Shown here in pieces: positions 37,666-49,609 of a DNA stretch of 64,000 nucleotides (position 1 is the first letter of the stretch; every line of letters begins with the position of its first letter). The stretch comes from Plasmopara viticola (Eukaryota; Oomycota; Peronosporomycetes; Peronosporales; Peronosporaceae). Location of the stretch: NCBI GenBank assembly GCA_001695595.3, contig MBPM02000146.1, forward strand, positions 40,566-104,565, read 5' to 3'. A program made the translations under genes and the position numbers. The notes under the pieces are model-generated. The model ran no database searches, was not told the DNA's origin, and saw only the letters and a list, made by a program, of their open reading frames with translations.

Positions 37666-40599
37666 TCAACCCTCAAGAAGTAGTATTAGAATAGAACAAA
37701 AAAATTTGCTATGTACTATGGTAAACTAAACACTCTTCGTATAAAATTCCTTTGCTACAAGCCGTTACAATTGAATTATTTTCAACTAAACTTTTATACG
37801 AACCAGAATCTAATCATGTGTATAGAAGGTCATGTCATGTTTTAAACGCTTAAGCAATGAACGAGAGCTCAAAGGGTTGCGACGTGAAAAACGGATTATT
37901 CAAAATGGTAAATCGAATCAAACAAAATCTAATCTTATAAGGTACAGTAGCAAGTCTAACAGAACGGTTATCAACAAATTTGTAACGTGTTTGAGCAGAT
38001 ATTCGGGACTCCGTTCCATCGTATCAAAAGCCCATATTTTGTACTCTTGAACGATAGGAATGATGTGCCACGTAGTAGTCTAATCATCATATTCAGGCTC
38101 CAACACGTACACTTCTTTGGGGTCGTAACTTCGAATGCTCGTCTTAAGAGACCATTTTGGTAATTTTTGACAAAGATTGCTTATTCCAAAATAAATCGAA
38201 GATCGGCTTCGTACACTTAAAGCCTTCGAGTGCCTTTCAAGGCCACTTAATACAATACTGAAGTGATTTCAAGATCTTTATCAGGTAAAACGACCATTAC
38301 CTCACATGTGCTGTCAACTGTATGACATATATCGTAAACGTCTTCTTTAGCTCAAGTAAATATCCACTGACGAATAATTACGGGCTCAGAAAATTCCCTT
38401 TTGTATAGCCGAGCCCTATCGTCATTTTCGTCATGCTAACCTTCGGCCTCTTCCGTCCAAGATAAGACGCCTACATATCTCGATGAGTGCCATAAGCTGC
38501 CGTTGTCGCTTCGGTAAGATTTGTGATTCGACGAGACAACACGCACCGTGTCGATTATATGTTGACAAGATTGTGCATTGATGCACCGATACCTACATAA
38601 GTGTCCAGCGAAACGCTCTGCTTATCCGATATTTCTCCAGCAGTATGTAATGTACTTGTAGGCTAGCGCTCCGAATGTCTTGACCTCTGGCCTATTATAG
38701 AGTACAGCGATCACTACCCGTAACAAACGTTGCTCAGAGGATCACATGCCATTCCACATGCATCGTCGGGGACGCGCTATCGATGCCTTGGTATACTACC
38801 ATACCTTGCGTGTTGTGCAGCGAGCGCGTCTCTACGGTGCCGCTTTACGTGCATCGCCAGACCACGCCTTAAATGCCTTGGTTGAAAGCCAAAGATGTCT
38901 TTCAAACCATTCAGATCTACATGTCTGTAGATCATGTTTAGAATTGCTAGATGCTCAGAATTCAGTCTAATCATCTTATCGGTTGCAAAGAAGCTGTGGG
39001 ATAGAAAAATGGTCCTCAGCTTGATTGAAATGTCGTCCTTTGTGAGAATATGTCTTTCCGGAGTAGCTTATCGTTAATGTAGTAATCTATTATTATGAGC
39101 TCAGGTTTGTTGGAGCTCATTGATGTATCTTGCACCTGATGATTCGTGACGAGCCTTGCAATAACGACTCTTGGCGGTCATTGATTGAAGATATATGTTT
39201 TGGTTGAGCACACCTAGACATAAATTAGCTAGATGTCTGGCGTCATTGTCACGGTAATCGGTCATTTTATAAAACTTTATATCATACGCAAAGTTCGCAT
39301 CTATCCTTTAAACAATCGATACAAAGTAGTCAAGTGTAGATGTGAAAGGGTTACGCCACAAAAATCCTTTATAAGGCACCCTCAACCCTCTTAGATGATC
39401 CAAACCAACCATATTGGTAAGCTAATTTTTTCTTTCTAGAGTTTTATACGGATTGAAAGATACTTGAATATTTATCCGAATAGAGGTACTAATTTTCATT
39501 CTGTTTTCCGGACGCCATCACTCACCTTCTCAATTGTCTGGACTCAATCTATTTGCCCATACATTAACAACCTTATCGAGCGCTTGCTAGCTAATTATAT
39601 CAGGATTAATCTCATAGTACGCTTTTCTTGACATGGGTGCAGTAACTGCTGTGTATACACCCGGTAAGTACACGCTGACATAAATAGAAGAGGTGTCGAT
39701 GGTAAGATGTCACAACGAAGGTGAACATGACGACGTATTCAGAATCTTTTGTATCGGGTAATCAAGCCTAATTGGCAGTATCAGCAGCTAACAATGCTAA
39801 GGCTATAGGAATAGTACAGGTCACTAAGATCTGCAAACGGATAGCTTGGGCTTACAAGATGCAATCGGTAAGAAAGAGTCACAGGGCTCGGCGTAAAATG
39901 GTTCGCAGGCACAAAATGAAGGTAAGGATTTCCAAAAGCCACGAATATTTCTAAGGCTGGCAAAAACAACAAGTAGCCCATAGTTCGACAAGATTGCGTG
40001 TGCATCAATTAAAGGTAACGCTAAAATTATAATACTTTCTAGCTTCAAAGAACTAGTAATTTTTAACCGATCACCATGAAGACGTCGAAGGTTTCTCAGA
40101 GGTGGTTTTTTATGAGTAGCAATTTCTCTTGAGAATATAAACTTTTATCCTCCGTTTAAGGTGACAACGCCTAAGGTTGACCTCATCGCCCGTGTGCGTA
40201 ATGATCTAAAACATAGGACTAGTGGGTCAAGATTTAACAAAAAAACTCTCACTGGATTTTGGATCAGGGCACAAGGCTGATCTCGTGTCAAGCAAGAAGT
40301 ACTTAAAACAATTTGCTGGGCTTCAACCTCACTACAAAGATATGCGACATACTGGCACAAATTGAATACGCCACATATAACGAACTGCGAAGCTTTTAGA
40401 TCACGTGGCCTAAAGATTTATCTCTATTCTGGGAACCTCATGGAGTTGCACAAAAAAGCCGTCGCTGCATTACCAGAGCCTTTTTCGAAAGCAATCTTTG
40501 ACGCGAACACCTGGTCGCGTTGGAGCTGCTACATTTTGTGAAGATTGTAAACCGCCAAGACTGAAGTAACTCGGCTAGCGCTTCGTTCGCCAAGATCAG
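37666..40599. other. Decayed sequence without recognisable genes
   Basis: Short frames on both strands (at most 75 codons) overlap and carry no motifs. The GC-richer pair at 38,746-38,974 (one frame on each strand) might be a scrap of a coding region, but neither frame matches a family I know. Confidence 0.35.
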
Positions 40600-41220
40600 T
40601 GTTCGGAGTGCGTAGTATGCCAGATTACTTTCATAAGCAAATTGAGCTGGAGTGGCTACTTCATCTCACAAAATTTGTGGTGTTCACTCTTATAAGACTA
40701 CTTGAAGGCCGTTGCGATCCGAAATTGAAGCAACGAGCGCTTCTTGTGCAAGCTGTGGTACTTGGGCCGCAAATTGCATTGACGTATAGTAGAAGTGACC
40801 ACATGCTTGTGCTAGGAGCTTACACTTCAAGTGCTTAGCTGGACATTCATTTAGGCCAAGACATCTCGAAGGTGACTTCGCCAAGTTAGTAGATTGTACG
40901 CTAAGCTTACAGACGCAAAGTACTTTGCCTATTGTGGTTAATCTCGAGTATGCAATTGAACCGTGGTGGTGACAGTGGCCGGAAGAAGGCAAGAAGTCCT
41001 TCGTTCCGTGTGCAGTTCACCCTTGTCTTTTGCCCTTTTTCATCGCCAGGTTTAGTCCTTGAAAAAAATCATACCTCGCCGCTAATCTTGCGCATAGTCA
41101 TCGTAAGATCGCACGTGACAATAGCTCTTGGCAAAGCATCTTTCAAACATGCCGCACGAGGCGTCGCCTTCGAAGACCCCAGCCGGCACAGAATCAGGTG
41201 GACATACTGATCGAGGCCCT
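40600..41220 (+). repeat. Third, partial copy of the inverted-repeat arm sequence
   Basis: Similar in the same orientation to 34,860-35,440 of the right arm, and therefore inverted to about 19,480-20,000 of the left arm. Shared phrases include AGCTGGAGTGG, CTTGTGCAAGC and CACGAGGCGTCGCC (CACGCGAGGTGTCGCC in the arm). The underlying unit is thus a dispersed repeat family, not only a local palindrome. Confidence 0.65.
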
Positions 41221-42717
41221 AATTTGCACCAGCCGGGTAAAAAAATTCCGAAAGGCTCTGCCCTTCATCGTTAGACTTGTTATTTAGAAAGGACATGGAC
41301 CCTTGCATAGGACGGCAACTTGTGTCGGTATCTGACACTGGGCTAGTCACATAGTCTCTTCCCCTCTGTTCTAATGAAGTGTTTATTGGAAACCCCGAAA
41401 AAGAAGTGAAGATTGCCGTTTTGGCATCATTATCCTCTTCTAGTCTCTAGTATTGGAACTTTTATCAGCAATGGTAATCCGATTTGTGACTTGGCATCTG
41501 AATATTGCCATTCACCCCCCTGTCTAGGCTTTTGTATGGTCAGTGAGCCTGACAATATGTATCGGACGTAACACTGGATGGTAAGGCAGTTTTGACAAGA
41601 CTTTGGTTAAGCTGGGACTTCTTCGCAGTCTTAGTGGGCAAAGAGCCAATGAAATAGCCACAGAAGAGCTTACGATGCTCCTCGTTCGAAAGAAGTGGTG
41701 TCTGTGAATATTTGACCGAGGAGGAACGATAGGAACGCACTTCCCACTGTAGGCTCGTATAGTATTAGATTATTCCTTTCTTGCCAAAAAATATGCTATG
41801 GCTCGCCACCCACGTTTATATGGTAAAAAGTTAAGCCTAAGGCAAGCGTGTTGATGGCTAACTTCTTACAAAGCAAGTACGAAAGGCTACCATTGGGAAC
41901 AATGTGGTCGCACGGGCAAGTTCACAGTTCTAAGCCGTTACGAAAGTGTAAACTTGACGCCTTCCTGACCATAAGGAATTAAAGTGTTCTTTGTCCTCTC
42001 AAAATTGTAGAGATCAGTAGTAATTACTCGATTAACTTCGTGTAAATATTATTTTGATCCCCAAAGATGTACCCAAACGTACCATTACCCAGTAAACAAT
42101 CCAAAACTTTAATCTGGGCTAAACGGCTTGATACCATCTGTGGCGAAGGATAAGTCCTCAGCATCACCAGGCCCTACAAACGCTGTCAATAAAGGAGAGC
42201 TTAATTCTAATTTAGGAGATGAATCGAACTTAATGGAAGAATATAGTAAGTATAATAGCATATTTGTTAGCCAAACAATCTACAATATGCAGTTTAATAC
42301 TACAATATGCAGTTTGATAAAAACGGCATGATTTGTGCCAATGCTCGCAGACATTCTGTGTTAAAGTAATTATCCGTTATATGTGATTCTGAGTAAGCAG
42401 AAAAATAGTACTGAAATATATGATGCTGAAAATAATGCAGCAGTTTCTTGTCCATGTGAAGGGTCTACCTAGCGTACGAAGTACGCTCATCACTATTATC
42501 TTTCCAAGAACTGAATATGTAAGAAAAAGATGTTCGAGCCTAAGCGAACTAGAACATGGCTCTAAAGAGTTTTTGGAGGCTTCAAGTAATCGTTAGCCTT
42601 CATGTAGTTTTTCAGAAACATTGTGGTGTGTATATATATACCCCATACCCCATTACAACAAGACGAACAAGCCAACTTTTGGAATTTTTTTTGGAAAGAT
42701 CAATCAGTCTAGTTTAA
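41221..42717. other. No recognisable feature
   Basis: Only short overlapping frames. A small direct duplication of CTACAATATGCAGTTT lies near 42,280-42,317. Confidence 0.35.
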
Positions 42718-45160
42718 ATGTTGGAGAGGAAGTCACATTATTTTTCCACTCCAAATTTCTCACTGGCGACAACACGTATCCAGTATCTTGGGGCAAATAG
42801 CGAGGGAAGACACTGGAGCACATCAGAAAAGTTGATCCCAATTATATTGATTGGCAACATATACGTCAATTTGTTATCGAAAAATGTCCTAAGCTACTCA
42901 AAGCTCTAATGCAGAAGACCAAAGTAACCATATGTTATCAAGGCAATGCGGTAGTAAAATTTCGAAATTCTCCTGTCAGGTTAGTTCCAGTTCAGATACA
43001 ATAATGACCAGTATATTACAGCCTTGGCATCCGGCGTTCGCTACCTAAATCTGAATAAATGAAGGAACATTAGTCGGCTATTGTCAGCAACAAGAACGCG
43101 GTTACTTAGAGACAATGTCTGATAGTCATGAAGACGATTTACGAACTCAGGATTATTGATCGCTGAGATCGTACCGGCTTCATTTGTGAAGTGGTGGAAG
43201 TAGTATTCACGACTGTAAAAACTAGAGTTACTCTTATCAATTAAATTTAGCGCCTGTTCCGGAGACAAATCTTAAAAGAGGCATTTAAGACACGTACTTC
43301 GTTACCCAGTGTAGCTTAAATAGCTGGAAGCGATGGAACACTCCACGTTCACACCGAATTTTATGCTAAGACTCTTCGAGCTCAAACAGCTGGTAGAGAA
43401 GCGCGTATAGATTTCACTCACAAAGAAATATTCTATCTAGTTGAGCATGTGCAGGGATGGCAAGGATGGAAGTCAATTTCGGTAACCACGAGGGAGAGAG
43501 ATCAAATTTGCTTTTAACTTCGCAAGAACTCAGGTATCTTGTCCCGCGTTACATATGCCGCTGTTGGATTACCAAAGAGAGGTATTTCGTCGAGAGCTGC
43601 TATCCGTTCTATGGTTGGTATTGAAAATTATGACAGCGACAGCAATAGTAATCCCACGGATGGAGGTCCTTTAAGTATGACTGGTTTGAGAACTGAATGA
43701 AAAGTGCCCTCGCAAATGCATATGTAAGGGTTATCAGAGGTAAAGTGGATGCTGAAGAAAGATTCCTCTTAAGAAGTCTACCGAAACAGAACACAATACT
43801 CTGATCAATGCGATTTGTGGTGAGGTTTGACGACTGTTCGGGATAGGAGTATTAAGGCAGCGACAAAATGAAAGTCCAAGAGATTTGCGAAGGGTGCACA
43901 AAAGTTGAAATACACATGTCTAAGCTACGAGCGACAAAGAAGACTGGGAAAGTATTAGGATGGATCTAAGATTTGAAAAATAGAACTTGTCATTTTTTTG
44001 GTCAAAGCAAGAGCATGGTCGAAACGAATGGTTCACGGAGCTTCGCCTTCTGGTCGTTTTAATTATAGATACTCATTGTAGCTGTAGATCGCGATCCACT
44101 ATGACAGTTCATCCATGCATATTGAGAAGTTTAGTATTGATGAGCTGACTGTTGACAGAATAATTTCTAGTAAGATATCGTGAAAAGCATAGTACTCGTT
44201 ATTGATGAGATCGCACCGAGCAATATACGAACTGGTTGGGTATGATAATTGATAATCGAGCGCTCGTAAGTATCACAGATGCAACAGAATAAGTTGCTAC
44301 AGTCAAACCAAGTACTGATCCAAATGCTGCATCATTGATTATCGGACGAGGACCGCGCGTCGCTGTAGATAATTCAGTACATCCAGATGAGTATAGGCCA
44401 GTAGCTGGTCTCGTGTATCCGGCTTAAAAACTCGAAGGGGTCGGTGAGGAATAAATTTGAGCTGCAAAGTTTACGCTGTTTTCAGCTAGCTTAATATATA
44501 TCAACATTCTCTGATGCATCGATGAGATGAGCTCCTGCATTGAGCAGAGCTATTCGATTGTTTCTGCTTATATAATCAAAGCTATAGTATTTCTCTTGCA
44601 TTTGTACTATAAGCGTTGAAGTAAGTGCAGCCGTCGGAACCTCAACCTGAATAAGCTATTCTGGAATTGAATAGCATCGTATCATATTTAGAATTGACAA
44701 GAGCAATTGACTGAATAGCGCAAACAACATCGCGAAAGTCAGCAGCTGACGCCAGAAAGTTGTATTTCCACGATAAATTGTATCTAGCTGCTACGAGGTT
44801 TGTGCTATCGATCTTCACGAAACCTGCCATGATACCTATAAGATCAGCACCAAATTCATATTCATGACGAAAATGGGCTTGCTAAAGTTGTATACGATTT
44901 TCTCTTCGATAGAGTCGATGAGCAATATCTCGACTTTCCTTTCCGTGGCTTTAGTTTGATAAGAGACGATCGATCGGGCATTTACAATTTGATATCGAAA
45001 AAAGGTTCGTATGGTCACTTGAAGTCTACAAATAGGGCATCTGTCGAATCTGTCGTTTATGCAATTGAATCACGCAATGCACTCGGCGCAACAATAAATG
45101 CCTCATGCAATTGTTGTTGCGCTTAGTACAACGTACTGACCTTCCCGTTTTACACACATC
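42718..45160 (-). pseudogene. Cryptic decayed coding region, possible RING-finger tail
   Basis: Several long open stretches lie mostly on the minus strand: 43,041-43,268 (75 aa), 44,642-44,830 (62 aa), 44,836-45,018 (60 aa), and two without a start codon at about 44,510-44,655 and 44,230-44,420. Upstream of the 45,018 frame, around 45,020-45,090, the minus strand reads CCAEC, then FDRCPICRL, which resembles the end of a RING finger (C..C, then CP.C). Stops and frame changes separate the pieces. I cannot name the protein or proteins. The plus strand also has open stretches (43,330-43,500; 43,515-43,700; 44,838-45,128), so strand choice is not certain. It could be an old host gene, a transposon, or a decayed viral insertion. 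Confidence 0.3.
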
Positions 45161-45658
45161 AATGGAGTATATTCAAGCTAAATTAATGATTGTGTTGAAG
45201 CATTTGATCATGTATACAGGATAAATAAAAAGGTGGATGCACGCGTACTATATGACTGGATGTTGGGTCTAGATCTGTTTGAATGCTATTTATTATTAAC
45301 ATATAACATATTGCATTTGAGATGTACAAAAGACACCTTCAAGTAATGTGACTTGCAAATGCGCAAGACAAAGATTGCCTCAGCACATGCTAACAGTACG
45401 GAGTCGTAATGATGGGTGTCAGTGACGCCACTAATTTTGATATTGATCCACTACTCTATATCGCGTTTAATGCTTCGTAATTTTAATTAATGGCGCACAC
45501 TATGCCGTGCATCTAATACACTCATCATAGGTATGTGTCACCAATCAAAGAAACGTCGTGCGAGAGGCTATAAATGCCGAAACCAGAAATTAACGATGAA
45601 ATGTAAGTAGTCAAAAACGGCATATTTGAATATATATTATATTCTACGACTTAAATTG

Positions 45659-45694
45659 AAAATACGTAAATTCAACGTAGAATTTACGTATTTT
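45659..45694. other. Near-perfect hairpin at the inner border of the PLE array
   Basis: AAAATACGTAAATTC and its exact complement GAATTTACGTATTTT flank the 6-nt loop AACGTA, giving a 15-bp stem. Five bases to the right the first TTTAGGG-type motif begins (45,700). It may be a chance palindrome, the terminator of a lost gene, or a fold-back at an old chromosome break. Confidence 0.7.
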
Positions 45695-45766
45695 TTAATA
45701 GGGTTTAGGGTTTTGGTTTTAGTTGAAAGTCCAAAGTGGAAGTCGAAAACGAAAAAAGTTTTAAGT

Positions 45767-45829
45767 ATCTAAACGGGAGCGTTTGTATTAAACTGCAGTG
45801 ACCGTTTCGCAGTTGCTTCTTCAGTAGAC
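45767..45829 (-). ncRNA. Type I hammerhead ribozyme, family 2 copy a
   Basis: Sense strand: stem I GTCTA, core CTGAAGA (fits CUGANGA), an unpaired A, a short stem II (GC-AACT-GC), core GAA, stem III ACGG...CCGT closing a loop of about 23 nt, then U17 and stem I partner TAGAT. The predicted cleavage lies between 45,772 and 45,771. All core positions (C3, U4, G5, A6, G8, A9, G12, A13, A14, A15.1-U16.1) are present. The very short stem II and the extra A are weaknesses; the same extra A occurs in the family 1 ribozyme. Confidence 0.65.
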
Positions 45830-46004
45830 TAAAAAAAGAGAAGTATGCTAATTGAAGCTAAGTAAACTTATGTAGACCGATTGCGGCACGCAAGCGAAGT
45901 CGTTGTCGTCCAATCTTTTGAGTGTCGCACATGATGTTCTAGAATGTCCGAGATTGTACCAAAATCGAAATCGGATTTGAGAGTTGAAAGTTGAAAGTTT
46001 AAAT

Positions 46005-46425
46005 AACGAAAATCATACTTGAAAATCACACTTGAAAATCACACTTGAAAATCACACTTGAAAATCATACTTGAAAATCACACTTGAAAATCATAGTTGA
46101 AAATCATATCTAAAAATCATAGTTTAAATTTATAATTGAAAATCATAATTGGAAATCATAGTAGAAAATCGCACTCGAAAAACATATTTGAAAATCATAG
46201 TTGAAATTCACACTCGAAAATCATAGTTGAAAATCATAGTTGAAATGTTTAGTTGGGCTTGAAAATCATAGTTGAAATTTACACTTGAAAATCATAGTTG
46301 AAAATCATATTTAGAATTCATAGTTGAAATTCATACTTGTAAAACATATTTGAAATTCATAGTTGAAAAGCAATTTTAAAATCATACTTGAAAATCAAAC
46401 TTGAAACTTGAAGTCAAAGTTGAAG
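46005..46425. repeat. 13-nt minisatellite, family 2 copy a
   Basis: About thirty degenerate tandem units on the theme TTGAAAATCATAG (plus strand), with variants ending CAC, CATAC or TTCATAG. It lies in the 3' untranslated part, between RT and ribozyme. The period is 13 nt with some drift, and there are no spacers. Confidence 0.85.
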
Positions 46426-46499
46426 TCGAACGAAAAGGCAGGGTTTAGGGTTTGCCCCCAACATTTGTACTAGCATTTTGAAGTCTTTTATGAAGACGT

Positions 46500-48339
46500 G
46501 CAGCAGGTGTCGGGGAGCAGTCTAAACGCAGTGATGTCGGGCACAGTTTCATTTTCAGGGACGGGGCTTTGTGTAACAGATCGGAAATTTGTCAACGTGT
46601 ATCGTACTGCAAAGACGTGTCAAGCTTGCGAAGTCCAACATGTTTCATAGGCGAGTACGTGATGCACCATTGGGGTCATACGGAATCTTGGAAAAGACTT
46701 GTGAAACCGATGGTCGGGATGTCGAAGCTTGACGTAAAGCAGGGTCGAAATGTGGTATCAGAACAGTATTCGTGTAACCTTGTTCTCGAAGTCGACGATA
46801 GAAAAGCTTGCACACATTGTTGAAGTCGGAATCGTTTTTGTTCTGCTTCTTGTACTTCTAGATTAAACCAGAGATCAATTCCTTGAGTACACCAGGTGGG
46901 TGAGCCCTAGCCGCCGGCAAATAGAGGTGCAAAGTCAATGTTTTTTCGTGAGTTTTCGTCATGAACCTGTTCTTGTCACGTATAATCCAAAGATCAAGAA
47001 ACGCAACTTGGTTTTCGTTAAAATCAAGCGTAAATTGCAGCTTGGATCGTCTTAGTAATGCTTGGAAGCGCTTATATCTATATGGCTTGTTCTTGCCTTG
47101 CTTCCAAACAATGAATCTATCGTCAATGTATCGCTTGAAATGAACCAGATTTGACGTAAAATGGTCGCATGAGAATGTTATATCGAAATGTGCGAGAAAC
47201 ATTGACACAAATGTGGGAGTCACAGAAGTAGCCATGGCAGTTCCATTTAATTGAAGCCAAACAAGGCTGCCAAAGACAAAATAGGTGGACTTTAAGACGA
47301 CTCGTAGTCCGAGAATAATGGCGTCAATCCAGGGATCATCATGCGGCTCTTTGTAAATAACTTGGAGTGCGAAATCAATGTCGATGGAGGTGTACATCGA
47401 AACCACGTAATCAAAATTATGTCATCATTGGCTTGGACAGAAGGAAGTTCTTGTAGCAGCTGATCCGAGTCTAGAAGGTATGTGGAAGTCCGTTGTAGGT
47501 ATGGTTGCATCTTGTAGTGAAGCTATTTGGACAGACCTTGCAAAATCGATGCGGCATTCGAGACGATAGGTCGTATACAAAGCTGAGGCTTGTGTATCTT
47601 GGCCAATCCATAGAATCGGTTGATGCCTTTGTCGTCAAGTCCAGCCACGATGATCTTCGTTTGCGACCAGTCGGGTGAAGTGGCATGTTGCTTGGCTATC
47701 TTCGAGTAGAAATTGCGAACTCGACACCGTAGCAACCGCATGATCGTATCTTGTGGCGCCTCGCAATTCCTGTACGTTTCCATATCGAGAATATGGTCGA
47801 GGCACAGATCGATGTATTGCGTTCTTGTCATGACTGCTGGTCCGAGATTCTTGTCGGTAAGCACGACTTGTATGTTTGGTCGGAATCGTAAACTCTTGAC
47901 CAATGCTTGTTGTCCAACAGTGAGGTTTCGTGATCTTGACGGCTGCCATGAAGCGACTGATACCTTGGCTTCATTGCGAGTCAGCACTTCTTCGATAGCA
48001 GGCGTGCTTGGCGGTGGATCATATGCCAAATTGGGGACGTAAATTGCCTCGGCTTGCCGCGGCCGGGTGGCCCACTGATCAGCGTTTTTAAAGAGCGTTC
48101 GCAAACGGAGCGTTCTGGCTAAGTTTGGGAGTTGTCGCAAGATATCGTCCGCTGTGAGCCTTCTAGGAGTCGGACAGTAGTTCAGGTTGAGTCCGAGTCC
48201 GCTGGGGGCAACGAGACGTCGTCAGGAGTCAAATCATGGAAGGCCAAGTTGCCAATTTCAGCGTCGACTTCACGGACGTGACGCAGCGCAAGATGCATGC
48301 CGCGTTGTGATGTGTCGAGGCAGTTGGCGTGAACGTGAA
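46500..48339 (-). pseudogene. Penelope-like reverse transcriptase, family 2 copy a (broken)
   Basis: PLE RT landmarks in order: NLAFHDLT then NYCPTP (N-terminal, near 48,240-48,170), VVLTDKNLGPAVM (about 47,850), FYGLAKIHK and IRPIVSNAA (about 47,600-47,540), VSMYTSIDID (47,400), LNGTAMATSVTPTF (about 47,230), YIDDRFIV (about 47,125), VAFLDLWII (about 46,990) and HPPGVLKELI (46,890). The tryptophan after GLSK, present in family 1, is a TAG at 47,523-47,525, and frame changes follow. The catalytic YIDD is intact. No GIY-YIG domain follows the RT. Copy b has the same TAG. Confidence 0.8.
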
Positions 48340-48343
48340 CTCA

Positions 48344-49303
48344 TCAGCTAGTTGCGGCGAGATGGCTGGCGCGGCTGGGGCTTTCTTCCTGCCGGCTTGG
48401 CTGATTTCTTGTCTCTTGGCTCTTTGGCTGGCTCCTTTGTATTGCGAGGCTTTGGCTGACGCGCGCTTTTTCCGTTGGGCTGTGCGCGTGCTTTTCCTCC
48501 AACGCTTGGCTTCTTGGCGTCGCGTTTGGGGAGTTGTCTCGCACCAGTCGATGCTCCATGTTGACTGGCGCGGGAATTTAAGCCGCTCGCAATTGGTTGA
48601 CTTCGTTCCGAAGAGCTGCCGTTTCTTTTGCGATGCTCTTCTTGACGAGGCTTGCGACGAGAATGTCGTTCAAAGTATCCAGTTCCATGGTTTCCGCGGC
48701 TGTGCGTTTGGCAGCAGCTTCTTCCCTCTTGCGTGTAGCAACGGCTTCAGCCATGAGGTGCGCGTATTCTTCTTGCTGGAGACGGATATCCAGGAACGAA
48801 ATGGCTCGCCGGCAATCCACGATAGCGAGAGACGGTGGCAGCGATTAATCAGCACCGTTGTCGCTGAAGTAGACTTCAAAGTCTGGGTAGTTTTGGGCCG
48901 GGTGAGCCTGGCAAAGCGAGTCGTGTAGTGGCTTGAAAAACGACTTGAATCGAGCCACAGTCGAGTTGTACACGTTATGGCGTTCTTGAGTTAAAACGGC
49001 CAACTCGCTGACGGCCGACGCATGAATGGTCCCGCGAAGCTTGCCTTGGTGTTCACTCATGGCGGCTTGGAATTGAGAGGAAAGGTCGGCAACGGTGTCA
49101 GGAGCGCGTTCCGCGAGGATTGAAGGGACCTTGAGGTCCATCTTCGTGCGAACTGACTTGGGAACACCAGTCTCCAACTTGGCGACGGCGCGTTGTTTGC
49201 TGACGATGCGTTTTGACAGGGAGCGCCATTCCATGACGCTTGCTGTGATCATTTCCTTTACGGGTTGCGGCGGGCTGCGAGCTGCTGGGTGCGGCGAGTC
49301 CAT
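48344..49303 (-). pseudogene. PLE ORF1, family 2 copy a (two in-frame stops)
   Basis: One reading frame of 320 codons runs from the ATG at 49,303 to 48,344, interrupted only by TAA at 48,845 and TAA at 48,578. It aligns with family 1 ORF1: ITASVMEWRSLSKRIVSKQR against ITASFRKKVTLNGRIKSKRK, and PKS at the same place. The middle is strongly helical (EEYAHLMAEAVATRKREEAA), and the tail is rich in R, K, S and Q, as in family 1. I infer a structural or nucleic-acid-binding role. The 199-codon frame on the opposite strand is a shadow. Confidence 0.75.
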
Positions 49304-49383
49304 CCTTAATCGATTTCCTTGGGGAGGGTTTAGGTTTTAGTTGAAGGTCCAAAGTAGAAGTCGAAGACAAAAAAGTTTAAAGT

Positions 49384-49446
49384 GTCTAAACGGGTGCGTT
49401 TGTATTAAACTGCAGTGACCGTTTCGCAGTTGCTTCTTCAAAAGAC
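49384..49446 (-). ncRNA. Degenerate hammerhead ribozyme, family 2 copy b
   Basis: Aligned with 45,767-45,829, but core C3 is a U (TTGAAGA) and the first stem I pair is lost. Stem III (ACGG/CCGT) and GAA remain. It is probably inactive. Confidence 0.55.
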
Positions 49447-49609
49447 TTTTTAAAAAGAGAAGTATGCTAATTAAAGCTAAGTAAAGTTATGTAGACCGAT
49501 TGTGGCAGGCACGCAAGTGAAGTCGTTGTCGGTCAATCATTTGAGTGTCGCACATGATGTTTTAGAATGTTTGAGATTGTTCCAGAATCGAAATCGGATT
49601 GAAAGATGA

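Larger units (their letters stand above)
45700..49324 (-). mobile_element. Telomere-associated Penelope-like element, family 2, copy a
   Basis: In sense (minus) orientation: ORF1 (49,303-48,344), RT (about 48,339-46,500), a CCCTAAACCC motif at 46,442, a 13-nt minisatellite, a hammerhead ribozyme (45,829-45,767), and a 3' end in CCCTAAACCCTA (45,700). The 3' end faces the chromosome interior, as do all elements to its right. ORF1 has two in-frame stops and the RT has one stop plus frame changes, so the copy is dead. Its 5' end runs directly into the 3' end of copy b, so the two may have shared a pseudo-LTR. Confidence 0.85.

Noticed and set aside
46005..46425. CRISPR-like periodic repeat
   Set aside because: Units of 13 nt are directly adjacent with no unique spacers, in a eukaryotic retroelement.
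48325..48350. CTGATGAG on the minus strand in family 2 as a third ribozyme
   Set aside because: There is no GAAA at the required distance; the sequence is the end of ORF1.
48329..48928. 199-codon plus-strand open frame
   Set aside because: It is a shadow of family 2 ORF1, whose minus-strand frame aligns with family 1 ORF1.
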